Notes under the pieces: generated by a model | What the model saw: the letters and a program-made list of their open reading frames with translations, nothing else | Database searches by the model: none | Told to the model about the DNA's origin: nothing | Origin: a virus | IMG/VR virus record: IMGVR_UViG_3300037557_000403 | Coordinates: 1-27,950 of that record | Length of the DNA: 27,950 nt | Reading direction: 5' to 3' (one strand) | Position numbers and translations under genes: made by a program | Shown here: piece after piece, positions 7,569 to 15,237 of the stretch | How the letters are laid out: each line of letters starts with the position of its first letter | Numbering within the stretch: the stretch's first letter is position 1

Positions 7569-8499
7569 TTTTTTCGGCGGCGGAACCGATATTCCGGAAT
7601 ATTATACTGTAGCACCTAATGGTGGTCAAGTCATAAGTGCCGCTATCGATAAATCTACTTATATTATATTGAATAGATTATATCGAGATCAATTTATTTG
7701 TAATTATACTAAAAAAGAAACTGTCGGAGAAGTTGATGATATCGAACATGAATATATTCGAGAAGTTCTTAGATATTTTGAGGTATCTCCCGGTCTTGAA
7801 ATTACAACTTTAGCGGACATCCCTTCTGAGGGGTCTGGATTGGCTTCTTCTTCAAGTATATTAGTTGGATTAATAAATGCTGTAAGTACTTGGATTGGGA
7901 CCCCAATGAATCAGGTAGATATTGCTCATCTAGCATGTCATATTGAGCTTGAAATCTTAGATAAGCCGATTGGGAAGCAAGATCAATTTGCGGTTAGTTA
8001 CGGCGGTTTTAACCACTTTCGGTTTTTTGAAGATAGTAGAGTAGAAATCAAAGAATTACAATATAATTCAGATTTTGAAAAAAAGTTCGTTTTGGTTAAT
8101 ACTGGACATCATAGACAATCATCTACAATCCTTACTTCTCAGAAAAGTTCTATAGAGAAAAATTTAAAAAAATATAATAAAATATATGACTTTTGTACTC
8201 AAGCTTTAGATTATTATAAGCAGGGTGAATATGATGATTTTGGTATATATATGAGTAAATCTATGGATATTAAAAGTACTCTTGCTAAAGGAATCACTAA
8301 TGATGGTATTAATGCCATCATGCAGACATCTCTTTCTTGGGCTACAGGATGTAAAATATGTGGAGCAGGTGGCGGAGGATATATACTTTTTATGACAGAT
8401 CATGCTAAGGAGATACATATGAAAAATAGAACTTTAGACACATTTGATGTAAAATTTGATAATATGGGAACAAGAATAGTATTTAATAATGAAAAATAA
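7537..8499 (+). CDS. hddA: GHMP kinase, D-glycero-D-manno-heptose 7-phosphate kinase (HddA) type
   Basis: This 320-residue GHMP kinase has all three family motifs: PLRISFFGGGTDIPEYY at residues 7-23, GSGLASSSSILVGL at about residue 98, and CGAGGGGYILF at about residue 277. The FFGGGTD version of motif 1 is typical of HddA, which phosphorylates heptose 7-phosphate at C1 to give the alpha 1,7-bisphosphate of the GDP-heptose route; related fucose kinases share it. The start is TTG at 7537, placing motif 1 at its usual distance from the N-terminus. It is inside the end of the preceding gene and has no clear ribosome site, which suggests coupled translation. It overlaps the isomerase gene by 11 bases. 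Confidence 0.87.
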   Translation: MLVCQTPLRISFFGGGTDIPEYYTVAPNGGQVISAAIDKSTYIILNRLYRDQFICNYTKKETVGEVDDIEHEYIREVLRYFEVSPGLEITTLADIPSEGSGLASSSSILVGLINAVSTWIGTPMNQVDIAHLACHIELEILDKPIGKQDQFAVSYGGFNHFRFFEDSRVEIKELQYNSDFEKKFVLVNTGHHRQSSTILTSQKSSIEKNLKKYNKIYDFCTQALDYYKQGEYDDFGIYMSKSMDIKSTLAKGITNDGINAIMQTSLSWATGCKICGAGGGGYILFMTDHAKEIHMKNRTLDTFDVKFDNMGTRIVFNNEK

Positions 8500-9184
8500 A
8501 AATATAGAAGTAATTTGGAAGTCAGATCTAATAAGTAATAGTATGCCTGATATTAAAGTGAATTCAGAAATAGAATTAAGAAGATCATTAATTAAAAAAG
8601 GCTGGCAATCGCATGTTAATTCTATAAGTAATTCTCTGCATTTAGTTTCAGAAAAACAACTTGATGAACTATTAAAGAGCATTTGGGACATATATATAAA
8701 CGAAAAACAGTTTTTTATATGTGGAAATGGGGGAAGTGCATGTAATTCTAATCACTTCGCTCAAGATTTAACAAAAGGAACTATTGAAAATGGACTTTCA
8801 AGACCTAGAATCAAAGCTATATCTCTTTGCAATGACATCGGCTTCATTACTGCTACATCTAATGACGATTCTTACAATAATATATTTAAGCACCAACTTG
8901 TAACTTATGCTAATAAGGGCGATGGATTATTTGTTCTTAGTGGAAGTGGCAATAGTAAAAATCTTATAGAAGCCGTTGAATGGGCCGATTCAAACGGAAT
9001 GGAAACTTTCGGCATTTTGGGATATGATGGGGGAATTTTGAAAGATAGACTCTCAAATTATATACATATTAATTTAAATCATATGGAAAAATGTGAAGGC
9101 ATAATGTCTATTATCTTACATTATATTATGTGTGAGCTAAAAGAATTATATAACGTAACGCTTGGAAAGTACGAAGGTAGCTAA
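8489..9184 (+). CDS. gmhA: Sedoheptulose 7-phosphate isomerase (GmhA-like SIS protein)
   Basis: This 231-residue SIS-domain protein carries the sugar-phosphate loop FFICGNGGSACNSNHFAQDL at about residues 73-92, the second loop VLSGSGNSKNLIEA at about residue 151, and a C-terminal helical segment around HMEKCEGIMSIILHYI. These match GmhA, which converts sedoheptulose 7-phosphate to D-glycero-D-manno-heptose 7-phosphate, the substrate of the HddA-type kinase encoded just upstream. GmhA proteins are usually about 190 residues; here a charged N-terminal extension of roughly 35 residues (MKNKNIEVIWKSDL and onward) precedes the normal first helix. The stop is directly followed by the next ATG. Confidence 0.88.
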   Translation: MKNKNIEVIWKSDLISNSMPDIKVNSEIELRRSLIKKGWQSHVNSISNSLHLVSEKQLDELLKSIWDIYINEKQFFICGNGGSACNSNHFAQDLTKGTIENGLSRPRIKAISLCNDIGFITATSNDDSYNNIFKHQLVTYANKGDGLFVLSGSGNSKNLIEAVEWADSNGMETFGILGYDGGILKDRLSNYIHINLNHMEKCEGIMSIILHYIMCELKELYNVTLGKYEGS

Positions 9185-9952
9185 ATGGCTTTTTCGAAAA
9201 GAAGTATTAACGCAAAATATATGGGTGACGAACCGGATCCGAATGATTGGGATAGTTTGCCTCTCGATAAATTAAAATCTGAAATTCATGAAGCCTTTAG
9301 ATGGTATTATAAATTTTTTGATTTTAAAGAGAGTATGGAGTTTGTTCAAGAATATTATAAAAAAAATAAAGTAAAAAGTAAATCTCCCGGAAAACTTAAA
9401 ATCACAGATTTAATCGAGGTTGGAAATCATGTTGGATATATTGCGCGAATGAAATTAAGGGGATTAAAGAGTTTACCAGAAGAATATGAAGATCTTTTTA
9501 TTCAAAAATTAAAAAAGATAGAACAGATTGCCGAGAATCGTAAAGTAGCAGTAGATACAAAATCTAAAGTAAAACCAGATATTCAGAAAAGAATTCGAGA
9601 AGCCGCGAAAAATTTAAAGTATGATATAGAGGATATTGTTGACGAACAACTCGAAGAAAATTTTAAAAAGAAATATAATTTTAAACAATTTGTAGCACAT
9701 AATAAAATTTCAAGGCCAGTAGCTAAACATTTAAAATCTGAAATTGTAGAAATGGCTAGTGAAATAAAATTAGCCAAAGAAGGTGATGTAGATTTTGCAG
9801 AAGCTTATAGCCATTTAAATAAACCCTTACAAAATAGATTAATTAAATTTTATGATATGATGATAGAAGAATGTGAAATAATAATCACAACAAAAAAAGA
9901 AAAGAAAGTAAAACTGGGAAAGAAAATTAAAATTAAAAAACTAAAAAAATAA
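9185..9952 (+). CDS. Lys-rich helical phage protein of unknown function
   Basis: I do not recognise a family for this 255-residue protein. It begins MAFSKRSINAKYMGDEPDP, has a Trp/Tyr/Phe-rich helix around residues 35-50, a long run of charged helices, and an extremely basic tail from about residue 237 (KEKKVKLGKKIKIKKLKK). It has no membrane segment or signal peptide. The basic tail suggests nucleic-acid or polyanion binding. The ATG follows the gmhA stop with no gap and has a good ribosome site (GAAGG) about nine bases upstream. It precedes the RNase H gene by one base, so it probably belongs to the replication/late core set rather than to the sugar cassette. Confidence 0.75.
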   Translation: MAFSKRSINAKYMGDEPDPNDWDSLPLDKLKSEIHEAFRWYYKFFDFKESMEFVQEYYKKNKVKSKSPGKLKITDLIEVGNHVGYIARMKLRGLKSLPEEYEDLFIQKLKKIEQIAENRKVAVDTKSKVKPDIQKRIREAAKNLKYDIEDIVDEQLEENFKKKYNFKQFVAHNKISRPVAKHLKSEIVEMASEIKLAKEGDVDFAEAYSHLNKPLQNRLIKFYDMMIEECEIIITTKKEKKVKLGKKIKIKKLKK

Positions 9953-9953
9953 T

Positions 9954-10811
9954 ATGATATTAATTGATTATAACCAGATGGTAATTGCTAATTTTATGGG
10001 ATTCCGGAAACAATTTGAACCAGGTAAAGAGGATGCCACGATGAGGCATATGGTTCTCCATAATATTAAAATGATCAAGAATAAATTTAGCAATAAGTAT
10101 GGAAAAGAAGTTGTTTTTTGTTGCGATAATAAAAAAAATTGGCGCAAAGACATTTATCCTTTTTATAAGGCCAATAGAAAGAAAGCAAGAGAAGAAAATA
10201 AACAAAATGTAGATTGGCAAGTGCTATTTAATACAATGGATAATATACGAAATGAAATAGCAGAAAATATGCCTTACAGAGTAGTTACTTTGGAAGGATG
10301 TGAAGCAGATGATATTATCGGGGTTATTTGTAAAGAATTTTCTCATAGAGATTATAATATATTGATAGTTTCTTCTGATAAAGATTTTATCCAATTGCAA
10401 AAATATCCTAATGTTTCTCAATGGTCTCCTCGAACTAAAAAGTTTATTAAAGAAAGTGATCCGGAAGGTCAATTGAGGTCTTTAATAGTAAAAGGAGATA
10501 GAAGCGATGGAATACCTAATATTCTTTCAAATGACGATTGCTTTGTAGAAGGACTAAGACAAAAGCCAATGTCGAAGAAGAAGATCATGGAATGGCTAAA
10601 TATAGTACCGGAAAAAGTCCTTGAGGGTGAAATCTTAAGAAACTTTAAACGGAATGAAACTTTAATAGATCTTGGCTGTATTCCAGATAAGATCGTTATA
10701 AATATAAGAACAAGGTATGAGAACGACCAATATTTGGGTCGTGATAGAATGCTCAATTATTTTATTAAGCATCGACTTAAAGATATGACTGAATCGATAC
10801 AGGAGTTTTAA
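9954..10811 (+). CDS. rnh: RNase H, T4 Rnh-type 5'-nuclease (FEN family)
   Basis: This 285-residue protein resembles T4 RNase H (305 residues), a flap/5'-3' exonuclease that removes RNA primers from Okazaki fragments. The metal-binding acidic positions appear in the expected order: ILIDYNQ at residue 5, VVFCCDNKKNWRKDIYPFYK at about 55-74, EGCEADDIIGVI at about 113-124, VSSDKDFIQL at about 137, and KGDRSDGIPN at about 180. The KANRK segment after the second motif is typical of the family. It lies one base after the Lys-rich unknown gene and two bases before the next. Confidence 0.9.
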   Translation: MILIDYNQMVIANFMGFRKQFEPGKEDATMRHMVLHNIKMIKNKFSNKYGKEVVFCCDNKKNWRKDIYPFYKANRKKAREENKQNVDWQVLFNTMDNIRNEIAENMPYRVVTLEGCEADDIIGVICKEFSHRDYNILIVSSDKDFIQLQKYPNVSQWSPRTKKFIKESDPEGQLRSLIVKGDRSDGIPNILSNDDCFVEGLRQKPMSKKKIMEWLNIVPEKVLEGEILRNFKRNETLIDLGCIPDKIVINIRTRYENDQYLGRDRMLNYFIKHRLKDMTESIQEF

Positions 10812-10813
10812 TT

Positions 10814-11266
10814 ATGGCTTTATCATTAATGCAATTATTGGAATTGGTAGACAAGGCAAAGAGTCAAAAGGAAAGAGGCGATCTACTTAAACAAAATCAA
10901 ACACATCATTTGGAAAATTTATTGTGGTATACGTTTCATCCAGATGTAAGATTTTTGTTGCCCGAGGGGAAACCACCCTTTAACGCGGGCGCGGAAGATC
11001 CAGACTCAACATTACTTTACGGACAAATTCGCAAATTAAGATATTTCGTGGAAGGTCCAGGGGGTGAAACTTTTTGCATAGGAAATACCGTTCAAGCAGG
11101 AAGAAGAGAACAAATGTACATAACAATGTTAGAGAGTATAACACCAAGAGAGGCTGAGTTTCTCGTGAACATAAAGACGAAAGATCTCGGCATCAAAGGT
11201 TTAACTTACAAACTAGTAAGTGAGATTTTCCCCCATCTTTTACCACCAATGCAATCCAGCAAGTAA
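10814..11266 (+). CDS. Conserved T4-like phage protein, DUF6433-like, unknown function
   Basis: This is a 150-residue soluble protein. The opening LLELVDKAKSQKERGDLLKQN, the LLWYTFHPDVRFLLPEGKPPF segment at residues 38-58 and EAEFLVNIKTKDLGIKGLT near the C-terminus recall a small conserved protein found beside replication genes in T4-like cyanophages. I believe that family is DUF6433, but I cannot confirm the assignment. Its function is unknown to me. The start has a strong ribosome site AGGAG at 10801-10805, eight bases upstream. It closes the block before the CRP-like operator. Confidence 0.78.
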   Translation: MALSLMQLLELVDKAKSQKERGDLLKQNQTHHLENLLWYTFHPDVRFLLPEGKPPFNAGAEDPDSTLLYGQIRKLRYFVEGPGGETFCIGNTVQAGRREQMYITMLESITPREAEFLVNIKTKDLGIKGLTYKLVSEIFPHLLPPMQSSK

Positions 11267-11290
11267 AATTTATTATAATAATTATGGAAG

Positions 11291-11314
11291 TGTGATCTAA
11301 ATCACATGTGATTT
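11291..11314. promoter_or_regulatory. CRP-like palindrome with overlapping second palindrome
   Basis: TGTGATCTAAATCACA at 11291-11306 matches the CRP consensus TGTGA-N6-TCACA exactly at all ten key bases, and both arms extend one more base. A third half-site, TGTGAT at 11307-11312, creates a perfect 16-base palindrome, AAATCACATGTGATTT, at 11299-11314. The centre of the first site lies about 39 bases upstream of the lysin ATG. A TATAAT at 11274-11279 lies just upstream with no good -35, so the sites could act as a roadblock there or as activator sites for a start further on. A weak hairpin is the alternative reading. Confidence 0.5.
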
Positions 11315-11337
11315 ATTCATTTCTAATAAAGGATTAT

Positions 11338-11958
11338 ATGAAAGTTTTAATAGCTTTTGTCATGGCGGTAGTATTTCTTACTTACCCAATGAAAATAGTT
11401 ATTTCGGAGAATGATGCAGTAGCGTCTAAAACAAATTCGCATACGCAAAGTTTTCTAGAAAACACAAATAAAAATTTAATAATGCATCGGCCTAGTACGC
11501 GATCGGTATCATCAATAGATCCGTCCTTACTAATATCTGCAGGAGCTGAACTTGAGATATCATGTTTGGCTAAAAATATATATTTTGAAGCCGCTGTGGA
11601 AAGTACAGCAGGAAAATTAGCAGTTGCCCATGTAACTCATAATAGAGTAACCAGTAGGCATTTTCCTAATTCTTATTGCAAAGTAATTTATGAAGGGCCG
11701 ACATATGCAAGCGGACTTCCTAAAAGAGATCGATGCCAATTTAGTTGGTATTGTGACGGAAGAGATGATGCACCATTTCCAGGAAAAACATGGGATAAGG
11801 TTCAGGATTTAGCAAATTATTATTATAAAAATGCTAATGATTTAAGAGATATAACAGATGGAGCAACTCATTACCATGCTGATTATATCAATGACCCCAG
11901 ATGGGCAATATATAAGAAAAAAACTGTTAAAATAGATACACATATTTTTTATAGGTGA
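11338..11958 (+). CDS. Cell wall hydrolase, SleB/CwlJ family, with N-terminal signal
   Basis: This 206-residue protein has a typical export signal: Lys2, a hydrophobic core LIAFVMAVVFLTYP at residues 4-17, and a possible cleavage site after AVA at 27-29. A Ser/Thr/Asn-rich linker follows, then a SleB-type hydrolase domain starting at CLAKNIYFEAAVES, whose Glu fits the catalytic FEA(R)GE position. QFSWYCDG and THYHADYINDPRW follow at about residues 140-190. Such enzymes cut peptidoglycan glycan strands; in phages they act as lysins. The signal suggests Sec-dependent export or signal-anchor release. I chose ATG 11338 because AAAGGA stands four bases upstream; a GTG at 11308 would overlap the operator. 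Confidence 0.88.
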   Translation: MKVLIAFVMAVVFLTYPMKIVISENDAVASKTNSHTQSFLENTNKNLIMHRPSTRSVSSIDPSLLISAGAELEISCLAKNIYFEAAVESTAGKLAVAHVTHNRVTSRHFPNSYCKVIYEGPTYASGLPKRDRCQFSWYCDGRDDAPFPGKTWDKVQDLANYYYKNANDLRDITDGATHYHADYINDPRWAIYKKKTVKIDTHIFYR

Positions 11959-11960
11959 TT

Positions 11961-12233
11961 ATGCCAAGTTATGATTATATTTGTAAAAATGAAGAGTGCG
12001 GCCACGAGTTTGAAGAGTCGTATAAGATAGTAGATCGTCATATACCAGCAAAAGAGCCGTGCCCTTCATGTAACAAGGACACGGTTCAAATGAACGCTCA
12101 GCGAGCTGGATTTGTTTATGATAATATTTCAGGCACGACTATAAAGGGCCATAAGAAGAAACCGGATGAAGCCTTTACAGATCACTTGAAGCAAATGAAA
12201 AGCAATTATCCGGGGAGTAATATGAATGTTTGA
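11961..12233 (+). CDS. Small zinc-ribbon protein, FmdB-like
   Basis: This 90-residue protein opens with the FmdB-type zinc ribbon: MPSYDYICKNEECGHEFE, with Cys8 and Cys13, then CPSC with Cys34 and Cys37, which would bind one Zn2+. The remainder is a basic, unstructured-looking tail with KGHKKKPDEAF. Proteins of this kind are frequent in T4-like marine phages; FmdB itself was named as a putative regulator, but the phage role is not established. Start ATG 11961 is two bases after the lysin stop and uses AGGTGAT as ribosome site; a GTG at 11955 is a less likely start. It overlaps the nuclease gene by eight bases. Confidence 0.85.
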   Translation: MPSYDYICKNEECGHEFEESYKIVDRHIPAKEPCPSCNKDTVQMNAQRAGFVYDNISGTTIKGHKKKPDEAFTDHLKQMKSNYPGSNMNV

Positions 12234-12870
12234 TCATGTAGATCTTGAATTTGAAGAATTAAATGCTACCACCACAAATGGATCCAGAGTTTATCAAACC
12301 CCTGACGGATCCTTTCCATCCATTACAACAGTATTAGGTAGAAAAAAAGCTCAATTCTTTAAAGAGTGGAGAGCTAGAATTGGTGAAGAAGAAGCCAATA
12401 AAATAACAACTCAAGCCACTCGTCGTGGAACAAAAGTACATAAAGTTGTAGAAAATTATATTTCAAATAAAGAAAATTATTTTGAAGATTCACAACCACA
12501 TGTTCAAGAGATGTTCCTTGCCATCAAACCCCACCTAGATATTAATCTTAAAAATATTGCCGGCATTGAAGTTCCATTATGGAGTAAACAATTGGGAGTT
12601 GCTGGACGTTGCGATTGCGTAGCCGATTGGAAAGGTCAAAAAGCAATTATAGATTGGAAGACTTCAGGAAAATTTAAAAAAAAAGAATGGGTTGAAGATT
12701 ATTTTCTTCAGGCGACTGCTTATACAATAATGTTTGAAGAAAGAACCAAAATCCCAATAAATAACATTGTTATAGTTATAGCAGTTGAGAATGAAGCACC
12801 TCAAATTTTTGAAGAGAAATCTTTTGATTATTGGGGGTTACTTGAAACAACACTAAAGGAATGGTTATAA
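12226..12870 (+). CDS. PD-(D/E)XK nuclease (RecB/lambda-exo-like)
   Basis: This 214-residue protein has the full set of motifs of RecB-type nucleases. They are RGTKVH at residues 68-72, Glu115 in GIEVPLWS, GRCDCVADW with Asp130, IIDWKTS with Asp143 and Lys145, and QATAY at 162-166. The order and spacing match the PD-(D/E)XK exonucleases found in many phages, which resect DNA ends for recombination or degrade host DNA. The start ATG lies inside the end of the zinc-ribbon gene and has a strong GGGGAG site eight bases upstream. Its stop forms TAATG with the following epimerase gene. Confidence 0.87.
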   Translation: MFDHVDLEFEELNATTTNGSRVYQTPDGSFPSITTVLGRKKAQFFKEWRARIGEEEANKITTQATRRGTKVHKVVENYISNKENYFEDSQPHVQEMFLAIKPHLDINLKNIAGIEVPLWSKQLGVAGRCDCVADWKGQKAIIDWKTSGKFKKKEWVEDYFLQATAYTIMFEERTKIPINNIVIVIAVENEAPQIFEEKSFDYWGLLETTLKEWL

Positions 12871-13655
12871 TGAAAATATTAATAACCGGAGTCAAAGGAT
12901 TTATTGGCCATCATTTATATATGCTTTTATCTGAAGAAGGTCATGATGTTTACGGTATTGATAATTGTTCGGGACTAGGTTGGGAAGATCGCGATGTTCC
13001 TCACTCTGATTGTGACATCACTACAGATCCTCTCCCCCATGTTGATGCAGATGTTGTGGTTCATTTAGCTGCAAGAGCTGGTGTTCGTAATAGTTGGGAA
13101 CCAAAACATTTAAAAGATTATTATAATGTAAATATTATTGGAACTAAGCGCATTTTTGAAACTTATAAAAAATCTAAAATCTTATATGCATCGAGTTCTT
13201 CTGTTTCGGATATGAAAAGTCCTTACGCAATGACAAAAGGAGCCTGTGAAGCAATGGCGCCACCTAATGCTATAGGAATGAGATTCTTTACAGTTTGGGG
13301 TCCTAAGTCGCGGCCCGATATGTTTTATAGACAATTACAAGAAGGAAAAATTAATTATTTAACAACTCACACGAGAGATTGGTTATATGTAAAAGATTGT
13401 GTAAAAGCTATATATTTACTTATGACAGAAACACCCGTATGGAAAAAATTTCCTAAAGTTTTTGATATTGGATATGGAACACCTAAATCAGTTTATGATT
13501 TTGCTAATGAACATTCACCGAAATCTATTGATATCGATTCAATAGATTTTAAAAATGTAACGGGCGAGAGCGAAGAAACTTGTGCCAATCCAACTGAAAT
13601 AAAAAAGTTGGGCTGGAAAATTGGATTCGCGAGTGATGATTTTAATGTAGAATAA
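12870..13655 (+). CDS. NAD-dependent nucleotide-sugar epimerase/dehydratase
   Basis: This 261-residue short-chain dehydrogenase of the extended (GalE/RfaD) type has an N-terminal Rossmann loop ILITGVKGFIGHHL at residues 3-16, VVVHLAARAGVR at about 70, ASSSSV at about 106, and the catalytic YAMTK (YxxxK) at about 118-122. These enzymes epimerise or dehydrate nucleotide sugars. At 261 residues it is shorter than GalE or the heptose epimerase HldD (about 310-340), with a compact C-terminal substrate domain. It could complete the heptose-type pathway encoded at 7149-9184 or provide a sugar for the downstream island; substrate is unknown. ATG 12870 uses the TAATG overlap; ATG 12861 in frame adds three residues. 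Confidence 0.86.
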   Translation: MKILITGVKGFIGHHLYMLLSEEGHDVYGIDNCSGLGWEDRDVPHSDCDITTDPLPHVDADVVVHLAARAGVRNSWEPKHLKDYYNVNIIGTKRIFETYKKSKILYASSSSVSDMKSPYAMTKGACEAMAPPNAIGMRFFTVWGPKSRPDMFYRQLQEGKINYLTTHTRDWLYVKDCVKAIYLLMTETPVWKKFPKVFDIGYGTPKSVYDFANEHSPKSIDIDSIDFKNVTGESEETCANPTEIKKLGWKIGFASDDFNVE

Positions 13656-14800
13656 TGTTATGTAGTTACCCCTTTAAACAAATTACAATTAGAGATTGGG
13701 ATGGAGATAAAGTTAAATGGTTTCATCCTTGTTGTAATATGTCGCGTCCTGATTGGGAAGATCCAATGGAATGGGAAGAGACAGATCTTACCCCCGAAGA
13801 AGCTTTTAATTCAAAACAATTTAAAGAATTACGTGAAGCTTTATCTAATAATAAAAAACATCCATTTTGTAAAACTTGTTGGGATATGGAAGAAAGAGGT
13901 ATAGAATCTTTCAGAATCCATAATGATGATACTATTCCCAGAGGGAAATTAGATGTAGTTGATTTCATTTTTTCTAATAAATGTAATTTGGCTTGTAGAA
14001 TGTGTGATCCTCAAACAAGTCATAGATTGATGTTAGATTATGAATTCTTTAGCAAAGCTGGCTTACTTCATGAAGTTGAAGAATCTACATCTGGTAAATT
14101 TAGAGGGAGGATTACAATTCCCAAAACTTCTAATTCAAAACAATTTCTTTGGCTTTTAAATAATCCCTTAAAGGAACTTAGGTTTAGTGGCGGAGAACCT
14201 TTCTTTGATGCGCAGGTTATAAAACTTCTTGATAAATATATTGATAAAGGTTGGGCCCAAAATACTATTCTCGCGTATCATACTAATGGTACAATGTTTA
14301 ATCCCACTTTGATAAATAAATTAAATAAGTTTAAAAAGCAATATCCTAAATTGAGTATAGATGCGGTTGAAGAATGTTACGAATATATAAGACATCCTCA
14401 ATCATTTGATGAATTAGACAGGACTATAAGATTATTTTTAAAAACTTCTACAAATTTGGGAAGAATTAATGTTGCTGTTGTTGTTTCAGCACTAAATATT
14501 TTAGATTTACATGAACACTGGCAATGGTGTTGCTCTTTACCTAAGAAAGTTTATATTTCATATTGCGAAGTGTATCCAGTTGACCGAGGCATAAGCCCAA
14601 TACATTTAAGTAGACAATTATTAGAAAATGTTCCTCGGATAGATTCAAAAAAATTTAATCAAATTCGTAATTCATATTTTAAAAGAAATTCAGAAAATAA
14701 AAGTAAAATACTTAAAGAAATTACATTATTTGATTATTCACGAAATCAAAAATTTCAAGATTATTTACATCCACATTTAACCCAGTGGTTAACAAAATAA
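13655..14800 (+). CDS. Radical SAM protein with N-terminal twitch-like Cys region (copy A)
   Basis: This 381-residue protein has the radical-SAM cluster motif CNLACRMC (Cys110, 114, 117) and the SAM-contacting FSGGEPFFD at about residue 178. Before the core is a Cys-rich N-terminal region (Cys3, HPCC at 25-27, CKTCW at 72-76) of the type seen in 'N-terminal twitch' radical-SAM proteins, where it probably binds an extra Fe-S cluster. Such enzymes cleave SAM to a deoxyadenosyl radical; the substrate here is unknown. The C-terminal half, with VVVSALNILDL, VYPVDRGIS and FQDYLHPHLTQWL, is shared closely with the protein at 25909-26958. It opens the island and starts in a TAATG overlap. Confidence 0.9.
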   Translation: MLCSYPFKQITIRDWDGDKVKWFHPCCNMSRPDWEDPMEWEETDLTPEEAFNSKQFKELREALSNNKKHPFCKTCWDMEERGIESFRIHNDDTIPRGKLDVVDFIFSNKCNLACRMCDPQTSHRLMLDYEFFSKAGLLHEVEESTSGKFRGRITIPKTSNSKQFLWLLNNPLKELRFSGGEPFFDAQVIKLLDKYIDKGWAQNTILAYHTNGTMFNPTLINKLNKFKKQYPKLSIDAVEECYEYIRHPQSFDELDRTIRLFLKTSTNLGRINVAVVVSALNILDLHEHWQWCCSLPKKVYISYCEVYPVDRGISPIHLSRQLLENVPRIDSKKFNQIRNSYFKRNSENKSKILKEITLFDYSRNQKFQDYLHPHLTQWLTK

Positions 14801-14808
14801 GGAAAAGA

Positions 14809-15225
14809 ATGTCACATATAAATTTTAAAATGGCCGGACAAAATGCGATTGAAGGTGGATATGAAGATATGAGACACTTCAAACGAGAACACCTTCTAGA
14901 TACTCCAGCTTATGTTGATGATACTGGAATTCTAGAAAAATTCGAAGATAAGCTAACCAATTCTATAATAACATGTAATGAAGTTTTTGTTCCTACAGAA
15001 AATGCATCATATCATAAATTAGTAATTGATACACCTTCTGATGAATTGATAGATGAGCTCAAATCAGCAATAGATGCAACGGCCAGTTGGAATCTTGTAA
15101 ATATTTCTTATGTAAATGATGAAGAATTTGCTGCGGCTAGCGATGGGATGACCCTGATGGCTTGTTGTGGAAATTGCGCTTCAGGTACAGAATTAGTTGC
15201 GGTTACTTTATCTTGTCGTCAATAA
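14809..15225 (+). CDS. 138-aa protein with Cys-rich C-terminal tail, unknown function (candidate substrate)
   Basis: I recognise no family. The first 110 residues are ordinary soluble sequence (MSHINFKMAGQNAIEGGYED; a helix around DELIDELKSAIDA at 78-90). The end is unusual: from about residue 113 it reads GMTLMACCGNCASG and then TELVAVTLSCRQ, with Cys119, 120, 123 and 136. Apart from Cys56, all its cysteines lie in the last 20 residues. It lies directly after a radical-SAM gene and has a clear AAGGA ribosome site ending six bases before ATG 14809; an upstream in-frame ATG at 14785 is less likely. The tail could be a modification target (leader-core layout) or a metal/Fe-S ligand set. Neither is proven. 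Confidence 0.75.
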   Translation: MSHINFKMAGQNAIEGGYEDMRHFKREHLLDTPAYVDDTGILEKFEDKLTNSIITCNEVFVPTENASYHKLVIDTPSDELIDELKSAIDATASWNLVNISYVNDEEFAAASDGMTLMACCGNCASGTELVAVTLSCRQ

Positions 15226-15237
15226 ACAATGAAATAA

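Noticed and set aside
10697-10704. Exact TATAAATA, the T4 late promoter box, inside the RNase H gene
   Set aside because: An AT-only 8-mer is expected several times by chance in an AT-rich window of this size; not supported without transcript data, although it would be well placed for the lysin unit.
11291-11320. Reading the palindromes before the lysin gene as a transcription terminator
   Set aside because: The stem is six pairs with low GC and is not followed by a T run; an operator is the better reading.
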